This document shows positions 6,894 through 13,115 of a DNA stretch of 13,373 nt, piece after piece; positions within the stretch are counted from its first letter, which is position 1, and each line of letters opens with the position of its first letter. The DNA comes from Clostridiales bacterium. Its GTDB lineage: Bacteria > Bacillota > Clostridia > Christensenellales > JAISNN01. Position numbers and translations under genes: made by a program. The stretch is taken from positions 1 through 13,373 of the forward strand of contig JAITOQ010000079.1 of assembly GCA_031289865.1 (NCBI GenBank), read 5' to 3'. The notes beneath the pieces were generated by a model that saw nothing but the letters and a program-made list of their open reading frames with translations, had not been told where the DNA came from and made no database searches.

Positions 6894-7108
6894 AAAACGT
6901 TTGTTTTCACCATTTGTTTGCTCTCACAATACGGATAGAACTTACTATTAAAGCATTTTCGAATTATTATACAGCGATAAGACGGCTATTTTTTAGATAT
7001 TTTTTGCGAAACCGACCGCAGATGAAGGTCCCTTATCAAGGGAGGGTTCGCGGAAAATAGCAAAAAAGAGCGGGCGAGCAGCGGGGGAGTGCTTGCAATT
7101 AAAATTCT
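6894..7108. other. Gene-free spoIIIAC-spoIIIAD gap
   Basis: No convincing gene is seen here. It holds a short hairpin TCCCTT-ATC-AAGGGA at 7029-7043, similar from memory to a motif seen repeatedly in clostridial intergenic DNA. It also holds a GC-rich stretch at 7068-7092 and a lone TATAAT on the minus strand (6971-6966) with no matching -35. Nothing clearly separates transcription of AC from AD. Confidence 0.5.
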
Positions 7109-7306
7109 TTAATACAGTCGGAATATCGATTTTACACTGTCAAACAAGCCGCCTATCATATCCACCACCATAAGTATCACGATAATCAATCCCGCAAGCG
7201 TCGTAAATGTAGCGATTTCGTCTTTGTCGCTCTTTTTTAAAACGATATTGATGACGGCGGTCAAGATACCGACGCCCGCGATTTTAAACAAGACATCTAA
7301 ATTCAT
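7109..7306 (-). CDS. spoIIIAC: Stage III sporulation protein AC
   Basis: SpoIIIAC is a tiny two-helix membrane protein of the SpoIIIA complex. The 65-residue product MNLDVLFKIAGVGILTAVI-N-I-V-L-K-K-S-D-K-D-E-I-A is typical in length and sequence. Its hydrophobic segments at about 5-24 and 34-52 flank the short charged K-K-S-D-K-D-E loop. The Shine-Dalgarno AGGAG (7317-7313) overlaps the TAG stop of spoIIIAB (7318-7316), and the ATG follows 9 bases after that stop, indicating tight coupling. Confidence 0.95.
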   Translation of the reverse strand: MNLDVLFKIAGVGILTAVINIVLKKSDKDEIATFTTLAGLIIVILMVVDMIGGLFDSVKSIFRLY

Positions 7307-7315
7307 AATACACTC

Positions 7316-7819
7316 CTAAACGACTATAATCATCAACGCTATCCCAAGTAAAATCCCAAGCTTGTACGCAAGCGCACCTTGTACCCGATAGGCTTCCTTA
7401 GCCTTTGCGCCGATTTCCTCAAACTTTAATTTGTAATGCTTAATGTTGACGATTTGCGATTCGGCATGGCTTCGCCCAAGCAGCATAAAAAAATCGGTTA
7501 AAATCAGCTTTTCTTCCTTTTTAAGATATGCCGAATCCACGACCTTCATGACGCTTTCACGGCTTGCGATGACCTCCGTCTTGAGCAATGTACGGTATGC
7601 GTCTATCTGTCTGACGATTTCGCCGCGCTTTAAAAAGGTGAAGTTTTCGAGAATTTTTTCGAGAGGGGTCTTTAGGTTGGCAATCTCGTCGATCAACATG
7701 CCGCAAAGGTTATTTATCTCCTCAAAATACCCCGACCGCACCTTGTAATAGCGGCGTATTCCCGCGCCGCCGTAAAGACAAGCGACAAACAGTGCCGCGC
7801 CCGCAATCAAAGAGAGCAT
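7316..7819 (-). CDS. spoIIIAB: Stage III sporulation protein AB
   Basis: SpoIIIAB is a mother-cell membrane-anchored partner of the SpoIIIAA ATPase, with a fold related to type II secretion GspF-like proteins. From the ATG at 7819 the product is 167 residues, close to the family norm. It has an N-terminal helix (MLSLIAGAALFVACLYGG), an R-R-Y-Y-K-V-R-S-G-Y-F-E-E-I region, a long helical middle with the characteristic F-F-M-L-L-G-R-S-H-A-E-S-Q, and a hydrophobic C-terminal helix. AGGCGG lies just upstream of this ATG. A longer reading from 7864 adds MQNSELRIFKKVGGI, but those codons are a GCATTCT-type repeat and have no Shine-Dalgarno, so I reject that start. The gap to the spoIIIAA stop is 16 nt. 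Confidence 0.9.
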   Translation of the reverse strand: MLSLIAGAALFVACLYGGAGIRRYYKVRSGYFEEINNLCGMLIDEIANLKTPLEKILENFTFLKRGEIVRQIDAYRTLLKTEVIASRESVMKVVDSAYLKKEEKLILTDFFMLLGRSHAESQIVNIKHYKLKFEEIGAKAKEAYRVQGALAYKLGILLGIALMIIVV

Positions 7820-7835
7820 AATACCGCCTACTTTT

Positions 7836-8696
7836 TTAAAAATCCGCAATTCTGAATTTTGCATTCTGCATTAAAAAAATCGGTGAACCGACGCGTTCGA
7901 GTATTACAAAATAATCAAAAACCCGAAGTACTTCGCCGAACGAAGTATTCTTGAGTTCGTCGATTCCGCGAGCATGCACCGTCGCCATGACGAACACCCC
8001 CGCCCGAACGATTTCGGAAATACTCTTTATGTCCTCACCGCCGAACAGCTCGTCGGTCACAATCATATCGGGGCGCATAGCGCGAATGACGTTTTCGTAA
8101 GCAAGGGTCTTATCCACTCCCGTCAAAATGTCGGTATAGTCGCCGACGTCGAGCGCGCTCACCCCCTCCGACACCGCGGCGACCTCGCCCCTCTCGTCAA
8201 TCAAAAGAATGCTCCGCTCCTTTTGCGAAAATCTCCGCGTCATCTCGCGCAGCAGCGTGGTCTTTCCCGCGCCCGGCGGCGCGATAATCAATATATTTTT
8301 TAAGCCGCCGACAAAAATCTCTTTTATCGTATCGGCGCACCCTTTTACCTCATGCGGTACGCGGATATTCAGACTGCTGATATTTTTGAGCGCGGTCAGC
8401 CGCCCGCCCGCACGAACGCCCTCGCCGCCGACCCCTATTCTGACGCCGCCGCGATAAGAGATATAGCCGCGCAAAAGCTGTTCGGAAACGGCGTATACCG
8501 AATGACCCGACGCGACGTTTAACGCGTACTCGATATCCTCCGCGCAAGCACGGTATACCGTTGCCGCCGTACCGTACCTATCGACCGCCGCAATCGGCTT
8601 TCCGATCCTAATACGCAGCTCGTAGAGATTCTCCGCACTCTTTCCGAGAGATCGAACCGCCGCGGCAAGGTTTTTACTCAAAAGCTCGTTGATCAC
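7836..8696 (-). CDS. spoIIIAA: Stage III sporulation protein AA, secretion-type ATPase
   Basis: SpoIIIAA is the cytoplasmic mother-cell ATPase that energises the SpoIIIA channel, related to type II/IV secretion ATPases. The 286-residue product shows Walker A A-P-P-G-A-G-K-T-T-L (residues 139-148), an L-L-I-D-E-R-G-E motif at 164-171, R-P-D-M-I-V-T-D-E at 208-216 and A-T-V-H-A at 238-242. The N-terminal domain carries E-L-R-I-R-I-G-K-P near 26-34 and S-Y-R-G-G-V-R-I-G-V near 80-89. The start is GTG, with no strong Shine-Dalgarno at good spacing. The last ten or so residues (MQNAKFRIADF) and the stop codon are read from a dispersed repeat, so the natural C-terminus has probably been replaced. 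No sigma-E-like promoter could be identified upstream with confidence; the preceding terminator separates it from the ATPase gene. Confidence 0.94.
   Translation of the reverse strand: MINELLSKNLAAAVRSLGKSAENLYELRIRIGKPIAAVDRYGTAATVYRACAEDIEYALNVASGHSVYAVSEQLLRGYISYRGGVRIGVGGEGVRAGGRLTALKNISSLNIRVPHEVKGCADTIKEIFVGGLKNILIIAPPGAGKTTLLREMTRRFSQKERSILLIDERGEVAAVSEGVSALDVGDYTDILTGVDKTLAYENVIRAMRPDMIVTDELFGGEDIKSISEIVRAGVFVMATVHARGIDELKNTSFGEVLRVFDYFVILERVGSPIFLMQNAKFRIADF
7842..7879 (-). repeat. GCATTCT-type element at the spoIIIAA-spoIIIAB junction
   Basis: Plus-strand ATCCGCAATTCT, GAATTTT, GCATTCT, GCATTAAAA: the same ordered element as at 13274-13340 but with fewer units. On the coding strand it supplies the final codons of spoIIIAA. 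Confidence 0.85.
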
Positions 8697-8722
8697 CTTA
8701 ACATACTCTATTCCCGTCCCAC

Positions 8723-8762
8723 AAAAAAATGAGCAAAGTTCTTTGAGAAACCTTGCTCATTG
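8723..8762 (-). terminator. Intrinsic terminator after the DUF4143 ATPase gene
   Basis: On the minus strand ATGAGCAA (8762-8755) pairs perfectly with TTGCTCAT (8738-8731), with further pairing inside, and is followed by a run of seven T. It ends 26 bases before the GTG of spoIIIAA, so spoIIIA transcription should begin in or just after this hairpin. Confidence 0.88.
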
Positions 8763-8802
8763 TGTCGTTTTTTGAAATAATCGTTTTAAACGTATTATTG
8801 CT

Positions 8803-10071
8803 TTAGTCCCTCAAGCATCCGATCGGGACGACGAATACGCCGTCGGGACGGCGGTAGGCATAGGGCGAAGCGGTCATTACCATAAGGAAAGAAGGCTTTT
8901 TCATCATTTCGGTGTCTATTCGCGCTTGCAGCTCAAGTAGATGCTTCGCGCCTTGCTCAATAGCGTCGTCGCTACCGAGTTTGACCTCGATTGCCGCCCA
9001 CTTCCCGTTGTCGAGATGAATGATAGCATCGGCTTCAAGTCCCGTCTTGTCGCGATAATTATATACCTTGCCGTCCAACCGTTCGGCATAAACTCTGAGG
9101 TCGCGGATACACATTGACTCAAATAACAAGCCGAACGTGTTGAGGTCGGACAAGAGATCGTCCGGTGTCGCGCCGAGTACGGCGGCGGCTATTGCGGGGT
9201 CTACAAACTGACGCGTATCGGCGGTTCGCACAGCCGTTTGAGAACGGAGCTTCGGCGACCATGCCGCAATATCCTCGATAACGAACAGTTTTTTGAATGC
9301 ATTGATATAGGAATCAAGCGTCCGCATATCCATCGCCGAGTCGTTGACCTCGATGTCCTTTTGCAAGGTCGAGAACTTAGCGGGCGCGGAAATGTTCCTC
9401 GCGTAAGCGCGCAAAATCACGTTCGCCCGCGCTGGATTGCGCTTTATGTCATCAAGCTCTACAATATCGGTTTCAACGATTGAGGTGACATACTTCTTCG
9501 CCAAAAACAGTGCTTGCGCCGTATTCTCTTGCTTTACGGTTTCGGGCCACCCGCCGCGGCACAGCAGATATGCCGTTTCGCGGAGATTTTGTTTCTGCTT
9601 GCCCGAAACCTTTGCCGTACCGTTAAATAACTCAGCCAAACTGACCTCGCCGCTCGAATCCCTCGATTCCCAAAGCGACATCGGGCGCATGACGACCCTT
9701 ATAATTCTGCCGGTGCCGCTGTGACGTTTTTTATCCTCGACGGGACGCGCCGAACCGGTGAGAATATATTGACCTTTCAGCCCGCCGCTCGCGTCTATCT
9801 CGGCGCGGATATAGTCCCATAGATCGGGGAGCTTCTGCCACTCGTCAAACATAAGCGGCTTTTCTCCGCGAAATAACTCGTCGTCACCCATGTCGGCATA
9901 CATTTTGTATTGTCGGAACATGTTCGGTTTTGCAAGCTCCACAACCGTGTTCGCAAAACGCTTTGCCGTCGTAGATTTGCCGCACCATTTCGGTCCCTCT
10001 ATCACCACACAGCCCGCCACATTCATTGCGACCTCGACAGTAGATTCAATCAATCTCGGTAGGTAATCCAT
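8803..10071 (-). CDS. AAA_14/DUF4143 ATP-binding protein
   Basis: A 422-residue ATPase of the large family pairing an AAA_14 N-terminal domain with a C-terminal DUF4143 domain. Walker A is G-P-K-W-C-G-K-S-T (26-34), Walker B L-M-F-D76-E77-W, and a sensor-like Y-I-L-T-G-S-A-R-P lies at 102-110. The middle contains E-T-D-I-V-E-L-D-D-I-K-R-N-P. The C-terminus has a possible PD-(D/E)XK-like pattern: G-L-E346-A-D348 followed by I-E362-V-K364. The cellular role of the family is not established; members are often accessory genes and have been linked to DNA-related or mobile-element functions, which is not shown here. It has its own near-ideal promoter (10138-10110), an A-A-G-G-G-G-type Shine-Dalgarno about 12 nt before the ATG and its own terminator. 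It is intact by length and motifs. Confidence 0.88.
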   Translation of the reverse strand: MDYLPRLIESTVEVAMNVAGCVVIEGPKWCGKSTTAKRFANTVVELAKPNMFRQYKMYADMGDDELFRGEKPLMFDEWQKLPDLWDYIRAEIDASGGLKGQYILTGSARPVEDKKRHSGTGRIIRVVMRPMSLWESRDSSGEVSLAELFNGTAKVSGKQKQNLRETAYLLCRGGWPETVKQENTAQALFLAKKYVTSIVETDIVELDDIKRNPARANVILRAYARNISAPAKFSTLQKDIEVNDSAMDMRTLDSYINAFKKLFVIEDIAAWSPKLRSQTAVRTADTRQFVDPAIAAAVLGATPDDLLSDLNTFGLLFESMCIRDLRVYAERLDGKVYNYRDKTGLEADAIIHLDNGKWAAIEVKLGSDDAIEQGAKHLLELQARIDTEMMKKPSFLMVMTASPYAYRRPDGVFVVPIGCLRD

Positions 10072-10109
10072 AGAAGTTCAAGCCCCCCCTTTGATACTCA
10101 TCATAATTG

Positions 10110-10138
10110 ATTATACTCCTAAAATCGCCGCTTGTCAA
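10110..10138 (-). promoter_or_regulatory. Perfect consensus sigma-A promoter of the DUF4143 ATPase gene
   Basis: TTGACA (10138-10133) and TATAAT (10115-10110) are separated by exactly 17 bp. The start would be near 10103, giving a leader of about 30 nt that contains the G-rich Shine-Dalgarno. The 23-bp tandem array begins only four bases upstream of the -35 box. Confidence 0.9.
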
Positions 10139-10142
10139 GCAA

Positions 10143-10290
10143 AATGCGTACTTTGGCGCACATTCAATGCGCACTTTGACTCAATCCCAATGCGTACTTT
10201 GACTCAATCCCAATGCGCACTTTGGCTCAATCCCAATGCGTACTTTGGCGCGTGTTCAATGCGTACTTTGGCGCATGTTCAATGCGCACT
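10143..10290. repeat. 23-bp tandem array, six units plus a partial seventh
   Basis: Six contiguous 23-bp units start at 10143, 10166, 10189, 10212, 10235 and 10258, each beginning AATGCGYACTTTG. A truncated seventh begins at 10281. The second half of the unit has two versions, CTCAATCCC and CGCRYRTTC: units 1, 5 and 6 carry one, units 2-4 the other. On the minus strand GCGCAT...ATGCGC dyads can form across unit junctions. Units have no spacers, so this is not CRISPR. The array fills the gap between the upstream gene's stop and the ATPase promoter. Confidence 0.93.
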
Positions 10291-10594
10291 TTTACGGTTT
10301 TGCCGCACCGTCCGCTTCTTTTTTTGTAAACACCTTTACGGTTTTTCCGTGCCGTCCGTTTATCGTTTTGACGGTGCTCCCGTTTGCCGTTTTGACGGCG
10401 TGTCCGTTTATGGTTTTGGCGGTGCGCCAATTTATTGTTTTGATGTCGCGCCCGTTCACCGTTTTGACGCTGCGTCCGTTCACCGTTTTGACGCTGCGCC
10501 CGTTCACCATTTTTACACTACGTCCGTTCACCGTTTTTACGGTGCGTCCGTTCGTTTTTTTGACACTACGTCCGTTCACCGTTTTGACGCAACG
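10291..10594 (-). repeat. 24-bp tandem array encoding the 8-residue tail repeats
   Basis: About eleven consecutive 24-bp units occupy 10331-10594; a typical plus-strand unit starts TTCACCGTTTTGACGC. A further diverged unit at 10291-10314 is out of register behind the A7 tract. Because 24 is a multiple of three, most frames stay open, which creates long non-genic frames on the opposite strand. Confidence 0.92.
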
Positions 10595-11050
10595 TCCCCT
10601 ACGCCGCGGAACGAAAAGCCAAACGACAAAAATCACACCCGCAACGAACACAATCGATAGTACTACCGACAATATCAGCTGCCAAGCAACATCGGGTTTG
10701 TCGCCTACGGCAATACTATTCCCTTTCCCGTCAATATATATATTTACTTTTTTGCCGATATATTTGCTTGCTTCTTCTTCGGTTTGGAAATAACCGAAAG
10801 CAATCGCAAACCCCTCATATCTTATTCCTTCATTACTTGTATACTCATAAAGCAGTGAATACGGTGTATAACTGTTATGACCTCTTGCTGCCCCTGTATA
10901 TCTAACCTTATACGCGACCGCCTCAACCACAACTCCGTTATCGATCGCACCTTGTCTTTTTGTTTCATCAATATAGCTGTCTATAATTGCATAAGTTACA
11001 CCACCAATAAACAAGAGAAGTATTACAAAGAAGATAAACCTAATTTTCAT
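10292..11050 (-). CDS. Two-TM membrane protein with basic octapeptide-repeat tail
   Basis: Not a confidently recognised gene; residues about 38-115 loosely resemble DUF3592-type proteins. The 252-residue product has a first transmembrane helix (about 4-24), an extracytoplasmic segment (about 25-120) and a second helix (about 122-147). A V-P-R-R-R-G-R stop-transfer follows, then a cytoplasmic tail. Residues 153-240 are eleven 8-residue units, mostly R-S-V-K-T-V-N-G, strongly basic. The last unit is degenerate and is followed by F-T-K-K-E-A-D-G-A-A-K-P. The start is supported by GAGGTAGG (11063-11056) and a promoter at 11108-11080. The codons ACA AAA AAA near the end contain A7, a slippery site; a -1 shift there would replace the last residues and extend into the 23-bp array. 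No terminator is seen after the stop. Confidence 0.8.
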   Translation of the reverse strand: MKIRFIFFVILLLFIGGVTYAIIDSYIDETKRQGAIDNGVVVEAVAYKVRYTGAARGHNSYTPYSLLYEYTSNEGIRYEGFAIAFGYFQTEEEASKYIGKKVNIYIDGKGNSIAVGDKPDVAWQLILSVVLSIVFVAGVIFVVWLFVPRRRGRCVKTVNGRSVKKTNGRTVKTVNGRSVKMVNGRSVKTVNGRSVKTVNGRDIKTINWRTAKTINGHAVKTANGSTVKTINGRHGKTVKVFTKKEADGAAKP

Positions 11051-11079
11051 ATAAACCTACCTCATTCCGTCACGTCTAT

Positions 11080-11108
11080 ATTGTAAAACCTTTTAATCTA
11101 TTTGTAAA
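11080..11108 (-). promoter_or_regulatory. Sigma-A type promoter of the octapeptide-repeat protein gene
   Basis: TTTACA (11108-11103) and TACAAT (11085-11080) are separated by 17 bp on the minus strand, with a predicted start near 11073 and a leader of about 23 nt including the Shine-Dalgarno. The -35 box falls in the loop of the uvrC terminator-like hairpin. Confidence 0.72.
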
Positions 11109-11122
11109 GTGATTAAAGGGTT
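11087..11122 (-). terminator. Terminator-like hairpin after uvrC
   Basis: On the minus strand AACCCTTTAATC (11122-11111) pairs with GATTAAAAGGTT (11098-11087), a 12-bp stem with one C-A mismatch and a 12-nt loop, followed by a short T-run. It is AT-rich and weaker than the one at 8723-8762. It begins 7 bases after the uvrC stop and overlaps the next promoter. Confidence 0.55.
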
Positions 11123-11128
11123 ATTTTG

Positions 11129-12967
11129 TTATTCGCCTTTAAAATACCCCTCTATCCGTTCCGCGTCAACCCTTCCTATTCCCTTGCATTCCGTAAGCTT
11201 TGCGGCAGTTGCGCTCTTGATTTTTTCTATGCTTTTAAAATGCCGATAAAGGAGCTCCGCTTTTTTCTTGCCGATACCCTCTATTTTGTATAGTTGCGAT
11301 TCAAACTCTTTGGACGCTTTTAATTTTCGGAAATATGTGATTGCAAATCTATGCGCCTCATCGCGGACGCGCATAAGCATCTGGAGCGCGGCGTTTGTCT
11401 TTGAAAGGCGCACGGGCTCGTCTAAAAACAAGGTATATATCTCCTCGTCGCGCTTGGCAAGGGATATCAATTCTATCCCCCCGACTCCGCTCTCCGTGAG
11501 CGCGGCGGCGGCGGCGGAAAGCTGTCCCTTTCCACCGTCTATCAAGATAACGTCGGGCTTTGTCCCAAAGCTGACGTCCTTGTTGTCGGAGTCCTCCTTG
11601 AGTCTCAAGAGCCGCCGCGCAAGAGTTTCGTTCATCGACTTAAAATCGTCCGCGCCCGTTACGGTCTTTATCCGAAACCGCCGATAGTGCGCGTTATGCG
11701 GCATACCGTCCGTAAAGACGACCATGCTCGACACCTTGTACTGTCCGCTGATATTGGAAATATCATACGCCTCTATCCGTTTCGGGAGGGCTTTCAGTCC
11801 CAAAACCGATTGGAGTAATTCCACCGCGCCGTATGTCATGTCGCGTTTTTTGTCGGCTTTTAAGCCGTTTATACGGAGATATTCCTCCGCGTTTTTGAGT
11901 GCGGTGTCTGCAAGCTCCTTTCGGATACCCGACTTGGGGACGGAGATTCTGACGCGCCCGCCGCGCTTTGCGGAGAGGAGTTCCTCCATCTCGCATATCT
12001 CTTCGGGGGATTCCGCGACGACTACCTCAGCCGTACTGACGGATTGTACCGTATAATATTGCCGCATAAACGAGCCGAGGGTTTCGGCAACCGTGAGCGA
12101 CGCGTCCTCCGAAATGAAATTCTCTTGTCCTACAATCTTGCCGCCGCGCACCACTATCAAGGACACCGCGCCGAACATGCCGTTATCCGCAGCCGCAAAG
12201 ACGTCGAGATTAAAATCGCGTCCGAGTACGGCAATCTGCTTGCGGACCACCTTATCCAAAATCTTCAGCTTGTCGCGGTAATATATCGCGGCTTCGTAAT
12301 CCTCGCGGCTTGCCGCGTCGTTCATTTTTTCGTTTAAAATTTTTTCTATCTTTTTGTCGTGTCCCGACAAAAAATCCGTCACGTCGTCAATCGCCGCACG
12401 GTATTCGGCAGAAACGTCGAGACAGCACGGCGCAAGACAGCGTTTTATGTGATAGTTGAGACACGGACGCTTGTTTTTGCGCGCCTCCCTAAAGCCGTCC
12501 TTGCAATTCCTAAGAGGAAACGCGCCCTCTATAAGGGCAATCATATCTTTTACCCCTATACCTAACATATACGGCCCGAAATACTTCGCGCCGTCGTTTT
12601 TTATGATACGGGTGACCTCGATACGCGGATACTCCTCCTTGACAAAAATCTTGATAAAGGGATAAGCCTTGTCGTCCTTTAGGAGAATATTGTACTGCGG
12701 CTTATGCTTTTTGATGAGATTGCTCTCAAGCATAAGAGCCTCGATCTCATTGTTGACGACGACATAGCGAAAATCACGCACCTTGCGGAGCATCGCCTCG
12801 ACCTTTTCGCCGCGGTTGCGGTTGGCTTGAAAATACTGCCGAACCCGATTTTTGAGTACTCTCGCCTTGCCGACGTAAATAATGTTTCCGTCGGCGTCGA
12901 GCATGAGATATACCCCCGGCTCGTTCGGAAGGGTTTTTAGCTTTTCTTCTATCGTTAGCTCTGACAT
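11129..12967 (-). CDS. uvrC: Excinuclease ABC subunit C
   Basis: UvrC makes both incisions around a DNA lesion after UvrA/UvrB recognition, in cytoplasmic nucleotide excision repair. The 612-residue product has the usual length and domain order. The N-terminal GIY-YIG nuclease is P-G-V-Y-L (17-21) and I-I-Y-V-G-K-A-R (29-36) with catalytic-type E81 in L-M-L-E-S-N-L-I-K. A Cys-rich segment (C-L-N-Y-H-I-K-R-C-L-A-P-C-C) follows. The UVR motif, UvrB-binding, is near 205-235. The RNase H-like C-terminal nuclease has E-A-Y-D-I-S-N-I-S-G and I-L-I-D-G-G-K-G-Q. Tandem helix-hairpin-helix motifs lie near 560-610 (I-E-G-I-G-K-K-K-A, C-K-G-I-G-R-V-D-A). The start has AAAAGGGA 3 nt before the ATG. No convincing promoter is seen upstream, only the repeat island, so it may be transcribed from outside the window. 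Confidence 0.97.
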   Translation of the reverse strand: MSELTIEEKLKTLPNEPGVYLMLDADGNIIYVGKARVLKNRVRQYFQANRNRGEKVEAMLRKVRDFRYVVVNNEIEALMLESNLIKKHKPQYNILLKDDKAYPFIKIFVKEEYPRIEVTRIIKNDGAKYFGPYMLGIGVKDMIALIEGAFPLRNCKDGFREARKNKRPCLNYHIKRCLAPCCLDVSAEYRAAIDDVTDFLSGHDKKIEKILNEKMNDAASREDYEAAIYYRDKLKILDKVVRKQIAVLGRDFNLDVFAAADNGMFGAVSLIVVRGGKIVGQENFISEDASLTVAETLGSFMRQYYTVQSVSTAEVVVAESPEEICEMEELLSAKRGGRVRISVPKSGIRKELADTALKNAEEYLRINGLKADKKRDMTYGAVELLQSVLGLKALPKRIEAYDISNISGQYKVSSMVVFTDGMPHNAHYRRFRIKTVTGADDFKSMNETLARRLLRLKEDSDNKDVSFGTKPDVILIDGGKGQLSAAAAALTESGVGGIELISLAKRDEEIYTLFLDEPVRLSKTNAALQMLMRVRDEAHRFAITYFRKLKASKEFESQLYKIEGIGKKKAELLYRHFKSIEKIKSATAAKLTECKGIGRVDAERIEGYFKGE

Positions 12968-13000
12968 AATTCCCTTTTAATTGTAGGTAATAGTGAGGAA

Positions 13001-13064
13001 TTTTTAATGCAAAATGCAAAATGCAAAATGCAAAATGCAGAATGCAAAATGCAGAATTGCGGAT
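13001..13064 (+). repeat. Heptamer array (GCAAAAT/GCAGAAT)n, left arm
   Basis: TTTTTAATGC is followed by about seven 7-bp units, mostly AAAATGC with two AGAATGC-type, then ATTGCGGAT. It is the inverse of 13274-13340. Confidence 0.88.
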
Positions 13065-13085
13065 TTTATAGAAGTCATTGTCCTC

Positions 13086-13113
13086 TTGTAGGGGACGATG
13101 ACCACATCGTCCC
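13086..13113 (+). repeat. TTGTAGGGG hairpin repeat, left arm of island
   Basis: Stem GGGACGATG (13092-13100), loop ACCA, CATCGTCCC (13105-13113). Nearly identical to 6413-6440, including the preceding CCTC. Confidence 0.87.
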
Positions 13114-13115
13114 AT

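Noticed and set aside
6966..6971. TATAAT on the minus strand in the spoIIIAC-spoIIIAD gap as a promoter
   Set aside because: No matching -35 at 16-18 bp and no match I could defend to a sigma-E promoter.
7820..7864. SpoIIIAB start at 7864 (MQNSELRIFKKVGGI...)
   Set aside because: The extra codons are repeat sequence without a Shine-Dalgarno, and the family N-terminus matches the start at 7819.
8697..8762. Sigma-E promoter for spoIIIAA
   Set aside because: Expected from biology, but no CATA-type -10 with a proper -35 could be found between the terminator and the GTG start; the promoter may overlap the hairpin in a form I cannot recognise.
8803..10071. DUF4143 ATPase as a proven toxin, transposition or defence protein
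   Set aside because: Only family-level motifs are visible; no antitoxin, terminal repeats or defence partners are present to support a specific role.
10143..10290. CRISPR array
   Set aside because: The 23-bp units are contiguous without unique spacers, and no cas genes are present.
10091..10793. Long open frames on the plus strand through the 24-bp array, with repeated RPFTVLTL-like or VHRFDAA-like peptides
   Set aside because: They arise because a 24-bp tandem repeat keeps frames open. They lack a ribosome binding site and recognisable domains, while the minus-strand frame has a promoter, Shine-Dalgarno, two membrane helices and a sensible domain order.
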